Positions 17,919-26,453 of a stretch of 58,922 bases of DNA are shown piece after piece (position 1 is the stretch's first letter; every line of letters starts with the position of its first letter). Source of the stretch: Myxococcota bacterium. GTDB taxonomy: Bacteria > Myxococcota_A > UBA796 > CAJQPC01. The notes beneath the pieces were generated by a model. It did not search any database. It was given only the letters and a program-made list of their open reading frames with translations, and was not told the DNA's origin. The stretch is taken from positions 1-58,922 of the forward strand of contig JAKLKE010000008.1 of the NCBI GenBank assembly GCA_023150775.1. The letters run 5' to 3'. A program made the position numbers and the translations under genes.

Positions 17919-18644
17919 ATGCGCCCAGCCCTGCTCGCCACCTTCGCCGCCTTGTGGCTGACCGTCGCCGCCCCCGTCACGTTGGCGGCGGAGCCCACCG
18001 CCGCGCTCACCACGCTCACGCCCAAGGCGATTCAGACGGCGCTGAACAGCGACTCCGGCTGGGCGAGCCACGCCAGCAAAGACGGCGTGACGGTCACCCG
18101 CAAAGACGTCCCCGGGCTGCCGGTCCCGGCGTTTAAGGGCGTGAAGGACTGCGCGCTCGACGCCGACACGCTCTTTGGCCTCATCGCCGACATCGGCAAC
18201 CAGGCCGGGCTCACCGACCTGCTCGCCGAGGCCAAGGTGCTGTGGTCGGACACGACGGGCCGGGTGCATTTTTATCAGGTCTTGGCCTCGCCGGTGCCCT
18301 TCGTGTCGGATCGGTACTGGTTCCTCAAGGCCCAGAACACCTGGGACGTGAACGGCGAAGATGGCCACCACAAGCAGACCTGGGACATGCTCGACCCGAA
18401 CCTCTACCCCGAGGCCTACGCCTCTGTGCAGCGGCGGTACAGCGGCGCGGTGATCACCCCGCTGAACCATGGATCCTGGGAGCTGCTGCCCTTGGGCCCG
18501 GGCAAGGTGCGCGTCATCTACCGCATCGTGAGCCACCCCGGCGGCAGCCTCTCCGACAGCATGGCCGAGGCCGTCACCGGGCAGACCTTGCCCGACAACA
18601 TCCTCAACTTTGAGCGGGTGACCCGCGCCAAGATGGGGGGCTGA
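17919..18644 (+). CDS. secreted START-domain protein (first of a tandem pair)
   Basis: The 241-residue product has a Sec signal peptide (cleavage near TLAAEP) followed by a START/Bet v1-like lipid-binding domain: HASKDGVTVTRKDVPG, PAFKGVKDCALDADTLFGLI, VHFYQVLASPVPFVSDRYWF and VIYRIVSHPGGSLSDSMAEA. Such domains bind lipids or other hydrophobic ligands, here in the periplasm. GGAG lies 5 bases before the ATG. The next gene, 2 bases away, is a clear paralogue, so this is a duplication. No known substrate. Confidence 0.85.
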   Translation: MRPALLATFAALWLTVAAPVTLAAEPTAALTTLTPKAIQTALNSDSGWASHASKDGVTVTRKDVPGLPVPAFKGVKDCALDADTLFGLIADIGNQAGLTDLLAEAKVLWSDTTGRVHFYQVLASPVPFVSDRYWFLKAQNTWDVNGEDGHHKQTWDMLDPNLYPEAYASVQRRYSGAVITPLNHGSWELLPLGPGKVRVIYRIVSHPGGSLSDSMAEAVTGQTLPDNILNFERVTRAKMGG

Positions 18645-18646
18645 GC

Positions 18647-19372
18647 ATGTCGCCGCGCCTGAGCCGCCGCGGGTTCTTCGTGGGCGCCGCCGCCTTGACC
18701 GCCGCCGCCGCGCTGCCCGGCGGGGCCCTGGCCGCCTCGCTGAGCCCGAGCGCCATTCACGCTCTGCTCGACGCTGAGGCCGGCTGGACGCTCCTCGACG
18801 CCGACGTGGACGGGGTCGCGCTCTACCAGAAGTCTGTGACGGGTTACGGCGTGCTGGCCTACAAAGGCGTGCGCCCCGTCGCGGTGCGGCCCCAGGCCCT
18901 GTTTGACACGATCTGCGACGTGCCCGCCCACAAGGCGATCTCCGGCGGGGTTTTGGCCGAGAGCGTCGTGCTGCACAAGTCTTCAGATGCGCTGCACTAT
19001 TACCAGGTGATGCGGTCCCCGGCCTGGGTACCGATCTCGGATCGGTACTGGTTCTTGCAGTCGTCGATCCGCCGGGACATCGGCGGGCGGCCTGGGCACC
19101 ACAAACGCGCCTGGAACCCTCTGGACGTCACCAAATACGCCGAGGCCCACAGCGCCGTGGTGAGCCGTTTTCCTGACGCCGTGCAGGTGACGCTGAACAG
19201 CGGCTCGTGGGAGGTTCAGCCGGGCAAGACGGCGGATGACTGCTTGCTCATCTACCGGATCTTCTCCCACCCCGGCGGCAACATCGCTGACAGCGTCGCG
19301 TCTCAGGTGTCCCAGCGGTCGCTGCCGGAGAACATGCTCAAGTTTGAGGTGGCGGCGAAGCAGCGGGCCTGA
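18647..19372 (+). CDS. START-domain protein with twin-arginine-type signal (second of the pair)
   Basis: The 241-residue paralogue of the preceding gene starts with LSRRGFFVGAAALTAAAALP, a Tat-type signal with the RR-x-F pattern, then the same domain: ALYQKSVTGYGVLAYKGVRP, LHYYQVMRSPAWVPISDRYW and LIYRIFSHPGGNIADSVASQ. The two copies therefore seem to be exported by different routes, Sec for the first and Tat for the second, which would mean this one folds before export. The Tat call rests on the motif alone. Confidence 0.85.
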   Translation: MSPRLSRRGFFVGAAALTAAAALPGGALAASLSPSAIHALLDAEAGWTLLDADVDGVALYQKSVTGYGVLAYKGVRPVAVRPQALFDTICDVPAHKAISGGVLAESVVLHKSSDALHYYQVMRSPAWVPISDRYWFLQSSIRRDIGGRPGHHKRAWNPLDVTKYAEAHSAVVSRFPDAVQVTLNSGSWEVQPGKTADDCLLIYRIFSHPGGNIADSVASQVSQRSLPENMLKFEVAAKQRA

Positions 19373-19469
19373 GGGGCTCAAGCCACGGCTGGCGCGACAT
19401 CTCGCCGCGTCGCCTCGGTCGCGGTCGCGGTTAGGTCTGTGGGCGAACGCCAGTCCTCGGGCCTCCGCC

Positions 19470-19856
19470 GTGACGCCTCGCCTGCTCCTCTCGCTGCTCT
19501 CGCTCTGCACCCTCGCCGCCTGCGGTGAGCAGGCGCCGGTCACCATCGTCTCCGCCTGGAGCGAGTCCGGCGCGGCCCTGTTGAGCCTCGACGCGGACAC
19601 GGTGAGCCTGGGGCACGACACCCTGCGCCTGACCGCCCAAGACGCGCTCGGCGAGGGCCTCGTGGGCCTCAGCCTCACGATCGAGGCGACGATGCCCGAC
19701 ATGGGCCACGGCGAGGGGGTCGTGGAGGTCGTGGAGGAGGGCGGCGGGGTCTACGAGCTCACGACGGCGTTGGACATGACGGGGCTGTGGTTCTTCGACG
19801 GCGCCATCGTGGGCGAGCCCGAGGACCCGTTCTTGCTCGCCGTGGAGGCCTGGTGA
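19470..19856 (+). CDS. YtkA/FixH-like lipoprotein
   Basis: The 128-residue product starts at GTG 19470 and has a clear lipobox (LCTLAAC-G). The mature part matches the YtkA-like/FixH-type small beta domain: LTIEATMPDMGHGEGVVEV, then YELTTALDMTGLWFFDGAI. Such domains often sit in copper and cytochrome-oxidase loci and the conserved Met/His in MPDMGH could bind copper. Its stop overlaps the next start (GTGA). It is the first gene of the cluster ending in mbnP-mbnH. Confidence 0.7.
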   Translation: MTPRLLLSLLSLCTLAACGEQAPVTIVSAWSESGAALLSLDADTVSLGHDTLRLTAQDALGEGLVGLSLTIEATMPDMGHGEGVVEVVEEGGGVYELTTALDMTGLWFFDGAIVGEPEDPFLLAVEAW

Positions 19857-20677
19857 TCCTCGCGGCGCTGCTCGGCGGCGCGGCCTGGGCGGGCTCCTGC
19901 TGTGTGGCCGGGGCGAACGGCGACCCGCTGTGGCTGCTCGGCGAGGAGGTCGCGGCGGCGGGGGTTGGGCTCAGCGCGGCGAGCTTTTATGGGGCGCGGT
20001 CTTTGGCCGGGGACGTGCGGATCGAGGGCGGCGACGGCCTGGATCTGCGCCTCGGGGCCCGCGGCGCGCGGCGGGTCGGCGAGTGGATGCAGCTCGGCGG
20101 GGAGCTGCCCCTCGTGATGCGGCGCTCCGAGTCTCAGCGCATGGTCGGCCCCGGAGACGCCCGCGCCTGGGCCATCGTCGAGCCCTGGAGCGCCGATGAG
20201 CGCCTCGCCCCAGCCCTGCGCCTGGGCGTGGACCTGCCCTTGGGCGCCGCCGCTGACGGCGCGGCGACGGGGCTCGGCTACGGCCTGGGCCGGATAGGCG
20301 TGAGCTTGGGTTACGCCGGGGAGACCTTCGGCGTCCGCGCCGCGGCCACGGGGCTCATCCCTTACGCCACCGACGCCCAGAACTCCCCGGGCTTTGGCGC
20401 CGAGATGACCTTGGGCGGCGTCGCCCGGCTGCGGCCCACCCTCGTCACCACGGCGTCTCTGGGCTGGTACTTCGCTGGGCCCGGCGTCGTGGACGGCGTG
20501 GCTGTGGGCGCTGGGCGCTCGGACTGGAGCGCGGCGCTGGGCCTCGGCTGGGCTGTCACGCCTCTCACCCGCCTCGACCTCGGCCTGAGCGCCAGCCTGC
20601 CGCTGCCGGGGATCGGGCACAACGTCCCGCTCACCGCCGCCGTCGGCGCCTCGCTCACCCGGCGCTGGAGCCGCTGA
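19853..20677 (+). CDS. probable outer-membrane beta-barrel protein of the mbnPH cluster
   Basis: I take GTG 19853, overlapping the previous stop, because it places a signal peptide at the N-terminus (ILAALLGGAAWAGS) that the longer version would bury. The 274-residue product then has a Cys-Cys pair (SCCVAGANGDPLWLLGEE) and alternating short amphipathic stretches with Gly-rich turns typical of outer-membrane barrels (LGYGLGRIGVSLGYAGETFG), ending in TRRWSR. It may be the outer-membrane member of a copper or metal uptake set. Family not named with certainty. Confidence 0.65.
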   Translation: MILAALLGGAAWAGSCCVAGANGDPLWLLGEEVAAAGVGLSAASFYGARSLAGDVRIEGGDGLDLRLGARGARRVGEWMQLGGELPLVMRRSESQRMVGPGDARAWAIVEPWSADERLAPALRLGVDLPLGAAADGAATGLGYGLGRIGVSLGYAGETFGVRAAATGLIPYATDAQNSPGFGAEMTLGGVARLRPTLVTTASLGWYFAGPGVVDGVAVGAGRSDWSAALGLGWAVTPLTRLDLGLSASLPLPGIGHNVPLTAAVGASLTRRWSR

Positions 20678-20716
20678 GCTCCCCCAACATCGACCCTGCC
20701 TCCTTGAGGAACCCTG

Positions 20717-21583
20717 ATGAGCCTCGCCCGAACCGCCCCCCTCGCCGCGCTCCTGCTCTTCGCCTGCGGTGACAAAGACCACGATCACGACGACTCCGGC
20801 CACGAGCACAGCGACGAGAGCGAGTCCGAGGCGGTCACCGTGCGTTTTGAGGCGACGGTGGGCGAGGTGCCCTTCTCGTGCGGCGCCCAGCCCACCGGGC
20901 TCGGCGTGAGCGGCGCGACCTTGGAGGCCTTCGACAACCGCCTCTACGTCCACGACCTCACCTTGATCGACGCCGATGGCGGCGAGCACCCCGTCACCCT
21001 CGACCAAGACGGGATGTGGCAGGTCTACGACGTCGCGCTCCTCGACTTTGAGGACAAGACCGGGGCCTGCGCCAACGGCACGGCGGAGATGAACGGCGTG
21101 ATGAGCGGCACCGTCGCCGCTCACGACACCGTCGCCCTACGTTTCACCCTCGGCCTGCCCTTTGAGCTGAACCACCAAGACCCGGCGACGGCGCCGAGCC
21201 CTCTGAACCTCTCCAGCCTCTTCTGGACCTGGGAGTCGGGCTACAAGTTCTGGCGCTTTGACGGTCGCACCACGGCGGCGCCGGAGGGCTTCTTCTTCCA
21301 CCTCGGCTCGACGGGCTGCGAGACGGACACCGACGGCGCGGTGACGGGCTGCGCCTCGCCCAACCGCCTCACGATCACCCTCGACGGCTTTGACCCGGCG
21401 ACCAACCTCGTGCGCATCGACCTCGCCGCCCTCACCGCCGGGGTGGATCTCGACGGCCCGGACTCCACCTGCATGTCAGGGCCGGGGATGGGCGACTGCA
21501 GCCCTTGGTTCGGCGCCTTGGGCCTGCCTTGGGGCGATGACGTCGGCGACCCCGCCGCGCAGACGGTATTCTCGGTGAGATGA
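20717..21583 (+). CDS. mbnP: MbnP-family copper-binding lipoprotein (metallo-mystery pair, four-Cys protein)
   Basis: The 288-residue product has a lipobox (LLLFAC-G), a His/Asp-rich linker (DKDHDHDDSGHEHSDE), and the MbnP domain. Cys residues are at FSCGAQ, GACANG, HLGSTGCETD and the TCMSGPGMGDC region. The hallmark FWTWESGYKFWRFDG carries Trp170, Trp172 and Trp179. In characterised relatives, the partner MbnH oxidises a Trp of MbnP to kynurenine, forming a copper site; which Trp is used here is not decided. The stop overlaps the mbnH start (ATGA). Probably on the outer membrane or surface. Confidence 0.88.
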   Translation: MSLARTAPLAALLLFACGDKDHDHDDSGHEHSDESESEAVTVRFEATVGEVPFSCGAQPTGLGVSGATLEAFDNRLYVHDLTLIDADGGEHPVTLDQDGMWQVYDVALLDFEDKTGACANGTAEMNGVMSGTVAAHDTVALRFTLGLPFELNHQDPATAPSPLNLSSLFWTWESGYKFWRFDGRTTAAPEGFFFHLGSTGCETDTDGAVTGCASPNRLTITLDGFDPATNLVRIDLAALTAGVDLDGPDSTCMSGPGMGDCSPWFGALGLPWGDDVGDPAAQTVFSVR

Positions 21584-22695
21584 GCGAGTCCATGACCAAA
21601 CGCGCCCTCCTCTTCGTCGCCCTCACCTCGGCTTTGGGCCTGGGCTGCAAAGACGACGCGCCGAGCGACGACACGGCGTCTTCCGCCTGGCAGTGGACGC
21701 TGCCCGCCGGCTTCCCCGAGCCTTGGGTGCCTGAAGAGAACCCCATGACGGCGGAGAAGGTGGCCTTGGGCCGGGTGTTGTTCTACGACCGCCAGCTCTC
21801 GTTGAACCAGACCCAGTCCTGCGGCGACTGCCACCTCCAGCAGCTCGCCTTCACCGACGGCCAGGCCACGGCGCTGGGCTCCACGGGCGAGGTCCACCGC
21901 CGGGCCTCGATGTCCTTGGTGAACGTGGCCTACGCGGCGGGGCTCACCTGGGCCTCGACGACGATGCGGCTGTTGGAGGATCAAGCCCTGGTGCCGATCT
22001 TCGGCGAAGACCCGGTGGAGCTGGGCTTCGCGGGCCAAGAGGACGAGCTGATCCGCCGCCAAGCCGACGACGCCGAGCGCGCGGCGATGTTTGAGGCGGC
22101 CTTCCCCGGCGAAGGGGTGAGCCTCAGCGGCGTCACCCGCGCCTTGGCCGCTTTCCAGCGGTCGATCATCAGCGCGGATAGCCCCTACGACCGCTTCATC
22201 AACAAGACCGACCTCAGCGCGCTCTCCGCCGACGCCCGGGCGGGCCTCTCCTTGTTCAACTCGGAGCGCATGGAGTGTTTCCACTGTCACGGCGGCTACT
22301 TGATGAGCGACGCCGCGCGCAGCGCCACCACCGTCTTTGATGAGCTGACCTTCCACAACAACGGCCTGTACAACCTCGACGGCTACGGCGCCTACCCCGA
22401 GACCGACCAGGGCCTCATCGAGCAGACCGGCAGCGCCGCCGACATGGGGCGCTTTCGGGCGCCGAGCTTACGGAACGTCGCCGTCACCGGGCCGTACATG
22501 CACGATGGCAGCCTGGCCACCTTAGACGACGTGCTGGACCACTACGCCAAAGGCGGCGAGGGCGGGCCGTACCAGAGCCTCTTCGTGAAGGGCTTCGTGC
22601 TGAGCGACGATGAGCGCCGCCAGCTCCTCGCCTTCTTGGAGAGCCTCACCGATGAGTCCCTGCTCACGGATCCTCGGTTTGGGCCGCCGGACTAG
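21580..22695 (+). CDS. mbnH: MbnH-family di-heme enzyme (MXAN_0977-like)
   Basis: The 371-residue product is related to bacterial cytochrome c peroxidase/MauG. Two c-type heme sites are present: CGDCH (Cys81, Cys84, His85) and CFHCH (Cys233, Cys236, His237). There is a lipoprotein-like signal (SALGLGC). The C-terminal part PSLRNVAVTGPYMHDGSLATL is conserved in the family. It should oxidise a Trp of its partner MbnP. The 3' end overlaps the converging sensor gene by 32 bases. Confidence 0.9.
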   Translation: MSESMTKRALLFVALTSALGLGCKDDAPSDDTASSAWQWTLPAGFPEPWVPEENPMTAEKVALGRVLFYDRQLSLNQTQSCGDCHLQQLAFTDGQATALGSTGEVHRRASMSLVNVAYAAGLTWASTTMRLLEDQALVPIFGEDPVELGFAGQEDELIRRQADDAERAAMFEAAFPGEGVSLSGVTRALAAFQRSIISADSPYDRFINKTDLSALSADARAGLSLFNSERMECFHCHGGYLMSDAARSATTVFDELTFHNNGLYNLDGYGAYPETDQGLIEQTGSAADMGRFRAPSLRNVAVTGPYMHDGSLATLDDVLDHYAKGGEGGPYQSLFVKGFVLSDDERRQLLAFLESLTDESLLTDPRFGPPD

Positions 22696-23566
22696 GCAGG
22701 CGCGCCAATCGTGCGCCGGTCTCGCCGATGGGCGTCACCCTCCACGGCGGGGCTCCGGCCCGGGCGACGTCGAGCTCCGCGGCCTCTAAGGCCAAGGCCG
22801 CGAGGTTCGCCACCTGGGGTCGCCCGTCCGCCGAGAGCAGCACGACGGCGCCGGGCAGCTCATCGAGCACGAGGCGTAAGGCGGCGCGGGCCTCGGGGTC
22901 GTGAACCTGGACGGGCCGGGCGTCCAGGGGCCTGCGGCGGTCGTCGAGCAGGCGGTTCACGAGCTCGCTCACCCGGCGCACCTCCTCCGGGCCCTCAAAC
23001 ACCTCGACCCGGCGCACGGCGCAGCCCTCCTGAACGCCCTCCAAGGCCGCGGCGAGCTCTTGGAGCGGGTCGTCGATGCGGGCGCGCAGGCGGCGGGTGA
23101 GCACGAGGCTCAGCCCGAAGCTCAGGAGGCCCAACAGCACGGCGCTCCAGGCCCCGGCGAAGGCCCGGGACCGCGCGGCGACGCTCGCTTTGGCCATGCC
23201 GTCGCGGTTGACCTCAGCCAAGGCCCGGGCGGCCTTCACCGTGTCGTGCCGCGCCGCCGCGTCGCCGTTCAGCGCCGCGGGGCCCCGGGCCTCCAGCACG
23301 TCCAACAGCGCGGGCTCACCCTCTTCAGTGACGTTGGACCGCGCCCGGGCCAGGCCGTCGATGAAGTGTTGGGTGCTCTCGGGGTTGGGGTCGGCGACGG
23401 CGGCGAGCATGTCTTCAGCCGCCTCAATGGAGACGACGTTCTCTTGCATCACGACGTCTACGGCGGGGCCCATCCGCCCCAACAGGCTCACGGCGGCCAG
23501 GGTCGTGAGCGCCTGAACGGCCAAGAGCGCGCCGATGCCTAGACGAAGCTCGGTGCGTAGGCGCAT
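22664..23566 (-). CDS. membrane sensor-like protein without kinase domain (two TM, HAMP-like, PAS-like)
   Basis: The 300-residue product has TM1 at about residues 9-30, a ~110-residue mostly helical periplasmic part, TM2 at about 136-158 (FAGAWSAVLLGLLSFGLSLV) followed by a HAMP-like linker (RARIDDPLQELAAALEGV). The C-terminal part looks like a PAS-type domain (LDELPGAVVLLSADGRPQVA). No histidine kinase, cyclase or methyl-accepting region follows, so how it signals is unclear. It starts 3 bases after trkA (RBS GGAG) and is probably co-expressed with potassium uptake. Confidence 0.65.
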   Translation of the reverse strand: MRLRTELRLGIGALLAVQALTTLAAVSLLGRMGPAVDVVMQENVVSIEAAEDMLAAVADPNPESTQHFIDGLARARSNVTEEGEPALLDVLEARGPAALNGDAAARHDTVKAARALAEVNRDGMAKASVAARSRAFAGAWSAVLLGLLSFGLSLVLTRRLRARIDDPLQELAAALEGVQEGCAVRRVEVFEGPEEVRRVSELVNRLLDDRRRPLDARPVQVHDPEARAALRLVLDELPGAVVLLSADGRPQVANLAALALEAAELDVARAGAPPWRVTPIGETGARLARLPSPAAQTEDP

Positions 23567-23569
23567 CGT

Positions 23570-24241
23570 TCAGCTCCGGTCCGCGAGGGAGAGCGCCGCG
23601 CCGGTCTGGGAGACGAGCAGCAGCACGTCGTCCTCACGCAAGGGGCGGCGGGGGTCGGGCAAGAGCAGGTGCGTGGCGCCTTCGCGGTCTTTCATGCGGA
23701 TCGCGACGACGGTGACGCCGTGGCGTTTGGGCAAGGTCAGCTCGATGAGGCTGCGGCCGACGAAGCTCGACGGCACAATAAGCTCGGTCAGGCTGAGCCC
23801 GTCGCCCAAGGGGATGATGTCGGCGACGCCTTGGTGGGCGAGGCGGGTGGCGAGGCGCTCACCGTAGGCCCGCTCGGGGTTCACGACCTCGTGGGCGCCG
23901 ACGAGCCGCAAGACCCGCTCGTGAAGGTCGTCCGTGGCCCGGGAGATGATCTTTGGCGCGCCCATCTGCCGCAGCAGGGCCGTCACCAGGATCGAGCCCT
24001 CCCGGGCGTTCTCGCCAAGCGACACCGCGCAGAGGTCACGACGCGACGGCGCGAGCCCCGCCAAGGCGGCCTCGTCGGTGGCGTTGAGGCAGACCACGTC
24101 GGTGAGGTAAGGCGCGGCGGCCTGCACCCGCTCCATGCGGGTGTCGACGCCGACCACCTCGACGTGCTGGGAGACCAACGACCGCGCGAGCGCGCTGCCG
24201 AACTGCCCAAGACCGATCACCAGGGCTTGTTTCTGGGGCAT
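23570..24241 (-). CDS. TrkA/KtrA-type regulatory subunit of potassium uptake
   Basis: ATG at 24241 is preferred over 24256 because AGGAGG lies 6 bases upstream of it. The 223-residue product has an RCK_N Rossmann domain (ALVIGLGQFGSALARSL, VVGVDTRMERVQ, AKIISRATDD-like PKIISRATDDLHERVLRLVG) and an RCK_C domain from about residue 140 (LSLTELIVPSSFVGRSLIEL). It binds NAD(H)/ATP and gates the membrane subunit encoded 38 bases upstream. Confidence 0.9.
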   Translation of the reverse strand: MPQKQALVIGLGQFGSALARSLVSQHVEVVGVDTRMERVQAAAPYLTDVVCLNATDEAALAGLAPSRRDLCAVSLGENAREGSILVTALLRQMGAPKIISRATDDLHERVLRLVGAHEVVNPERAYGERLATRLAHQGVADIIPLGDGLSLTELIVPSSFVGRSLIELTLPKRHGVTVVAIRMKDREGATHLLLPDPRRPLREDDVLLLVSQTGAALSLADRS

Positions 24242-24279
24242 CTGCGCCCTCCTCATGAACCTGAATTGGCCGACAGGGT

Positions 24280-26316
24280 TTAGCCGACCGGGACGTTCTC
24301 ATCAGGCAGCCCCGGTCCCGCCGTGGCGCGGGCCTCGTTGAGCAGCAAGAAGAGGGTGAGCGGGCCCACCCGGCCCATAAACATACAGAGGATGATGAGC
24401 ACCTTGCCCACCTCATCCAGAAGTGAGGTGCCCCCGGTGGTGAGCCCGACCGTGCCCAAGGCGGAGACCACCTCAAACAGGGCCATCAAGGGCGGCATCG
24501 CCTGGGTGAGCAGCACGCCCACGGCGGCGACGAAGGCCACCAGGCCGCCGACGGTGGTGATCGCGATGGCGCGGTAGACCGTGCCCGTCGGGATACGCCG
24601 CCCGAAGGCCTGGGCGTGCTCTTGACCCCGCACCGCCGCGAGCACCGCGAGAAAGAGGATCGCCGCCGTCGTGGTCTTGATGCCGCCCGCCGTAGACCCC
24701 GGCCCGCCGCCGATGAACATCATCAGGATCATCATCAGCACCGTCGCCGGGTTGAGCGCGGCGAGGTCGATGGAGTTGAACCCCGCCGTGCGTAAGGTCA
24801 CCGACTGGAACCAGGCGTTGTGCACCCGATCCGCCGTGGAGAGCCCGGCCAAGGTGTTGCCCCACTCGGCCCCGGCGATGAACAGCGCGGGCAGGACGAG
24901 CAGCACCGCCGCCGTCACCCACGAGAGTCGGGCGTGCAGGCTCATGTAGCCGCCGCGCACGAGCCTCGGCGCCGCGAGCATCACCGCCGGGCCCAAGCCG
25001 CCGAAGATGATGAGCAGCCCGACGACGTGCAGCACGCCGGGGTTGGTCTGGTACCCCACGAGGCTGTCGCTCTGGAGCGCGAACCCGGCGTTGCAGAACG
25101 CGGAGATCGACGTGAACACGCCCCGCCACAAGGCGTCGCCGGGGGCGTCCCCCGCCTGGATGAACAGGCTCGTGAGCGCGGCGGCCCCGAGGCCCTCAAT
25201 CACAAAGGTGAGGCCCAGCACCCGCTTGAGCTCCGCCTGGAGGTGCCCCGGGCCCTCAGCGCCCAGGAGCCCGGTCATCGTGCGCTCGTGCCGCACGCTC
25301 AGGCGTTGGCCCAAGAGCGTGAGCGCCGCCGCCGAGAAGGTCATGATGCCCAGGCCGCCGACCTGGATGAGCAAGAGCAGGATCACCCGCCCCAGCCCGG
25401 AGAAGGCCGTGGTGATGTCGATCACGCCGAGGCCGGTGACGCAGGTGGCGCTCACCGCCATAAACAGCGCGTCCAGGAACGACACGGCGTCGCCCGAGGC
25501 CGCCGGTCCCGAGCTCAAGAGCACGCCCCCGGCGAGGCAGATCCCGGCGAAGGTGGCGACGAGCACCCGGGCCGGATCGCCGAGGATCACCTCCCAGATG
25601 CCGGGCATCGCCGGGGCGGCGCCTTCAGCCCGGCGTGTGGCCAAGAGCGCGCCCAGGGGCGCCAAGGTGCTCACGGCGACGGCCCCGGCGGGGCTCCGAC
25701 CGGCCAGCCCGGCGGCGATGAGGACGCTCAGGGCGCCGAGCACGGCGGGGGCGCGGCGGGTGAGGTCGGGGTTTCGGTCGGAGAAGCTGTACCGCAGGGC
25801 CAGGCCCACGGCGAGAGACGGCGCGAGCAGGGCCACCGCCGCCGAGCCCAGGCTGCGCTGCACGCCGAGGCCCAAGACCACACAGGCCAGCGCGGCGAAG
25901 GCGGCACCCCGGGCCTCATCTCGGGGGGCGTCGGCCCAGACCGCCTGGGGCGCGCGGGGGTAGATGCGGGTGAGCGCGGCCCCGGCGGCGAGGAGCGTCA
26001 CGAACGCCGCGCCGGGCGCCATCAGCAGCCCCGCCGTGGTCACCCCGGCGACGAGCACCACGCCCAGCCCGGCGAAGTTGCGGCCTTGTCGTGGGGAGCG
26101 GGCGAGGCGCAGCGCCCCCAACAGCACGAGGAGCGCGCCCAGGCCCAAGGCCCCCGCCGTCGCCACGGCCCGATCGCCCTCGGGGGGCCACGGCGCCAAG
26201 AACAGCGCGAGGGGGCAGGCCGAGGCGATGGACCACAAGGCGCCGCGCAGCCCGCCCAGCTCATCGTGGCGGCGGGCGCGGGGCGCGGCGGGGCGTGTGG
26301 TCGTGCTCAGCTCCAT
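24280..26316 (-). CDS. TrkH/KtrB-family potassium transporter with N-terminal membrane extension
   Basis: At 678 residues this is about 200 longer than usual TrkH/KtrB. The extra N-terminal part (about 1-230) has several additional hydrophobic helices. The core shows the four pore-loop pattern with selectivity residues, for example SATCVTGLGVID, ISAFCNAGFALQSDS, TLRTAGFNSIDL and SALGTVGLTTGG. The MFIGGGPGSTAGGIKTTT stretch is the conserved D3M2 region. It imports K+ under control of the TrkA-type subunit downstream. AGAGGG precedes the ATG. Confidence 0.92.
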   Translation of the reverse strand: MELSTTTRPAAPRARRHDELGGLRGALWSIASACPLALFLAPWPPEGDRAVATAGALGLGALLVLLGALRLARSPRQGRNFAGLGVVLVAGVTTAGLLMAPGAAFVTLLAAGAALTRIYPRAPQAVWADAPRDEARGAAFAALACVVLGLGVQRSLGSAAVALLAPSLAVGLALRYSFSDRNPDLTRRAPAVLGALSVLIAAGLAGRSPAGAVAVSTLAPLGALLATRRAEGAAPAMPGIWEVILGDPARVLVATFAGICLAGGVLLSSGPAASGDAVSFLDALFMAVSATCVTGLGVIDITTAFSGLGRVILLLLIQVGGLGIMTFSAAALTLLGQRLSVRHERTMTGLLGAEGPGHLQAELKRVLGLTFVIEGLGAAALTSLFIQAGDAPGDALWRGVFTSISAFCNAGFALQSDSLVGYQTNPGVLHVVGLLIIFGGLGPAVMLAAPRLVRGGYMSLHARLSWVTAAVLLVLPALFIAGAEWGNTLAGLSTADRVHNAWFQSVTLRTAGFNSIDLAALNPATVLMMILMMFIGGGPGSTAGGIKTTTAAILFLAVLAAVRGQEHAQAFGRRIPTGTVYRAIAITTVGGLVAFVAAVGVLLTQAMPPLMALFEVVSALGTVGLTTGGTSLLDEVGKVLIILCMFMGRVGPLTLFLLLNEARATAGPGLPDENVPVG

Positions 26317-26349
26317 CGCCCGTCCCTCTAACCGATGCGGCGAGTTGAT

Positions 26350-26366
26350 CCGCTCACAACGAGCGG
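26350..26366. other. small inverted repeat between trkH and the next gene
   Basis: CCGCTC (26350-26355) and GAGCGG (26361-26366) are separated by ACAAC. It lies 33 bases upstream of the TrkH start and about 90 upstream of the divergent gene, so it could be a shared operator. Weak evidence. Confidence 0.3.
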
Positions 26367-26453
26367 CGAGACAAATGGAACACCCGCGTCACAGCCGGGT
26401 TATAGGCCGCCGCGAATCCACTGACCCCAAAAACAGATCCCCTGGAGATGACC

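Noticed and set aside
19751-21124. 457-codon open frame on the minus strand
   Set aside because: Antisense to the barrel and MbnP genes, which have signal peptides, RBS and family motifs.
24820-26331. 503-codon open frame on the plus strand
   Set aside because: Antisense to TrkH; the repeated Gly-Glu-His-Arg composition is typical of high-GC shadow frames.
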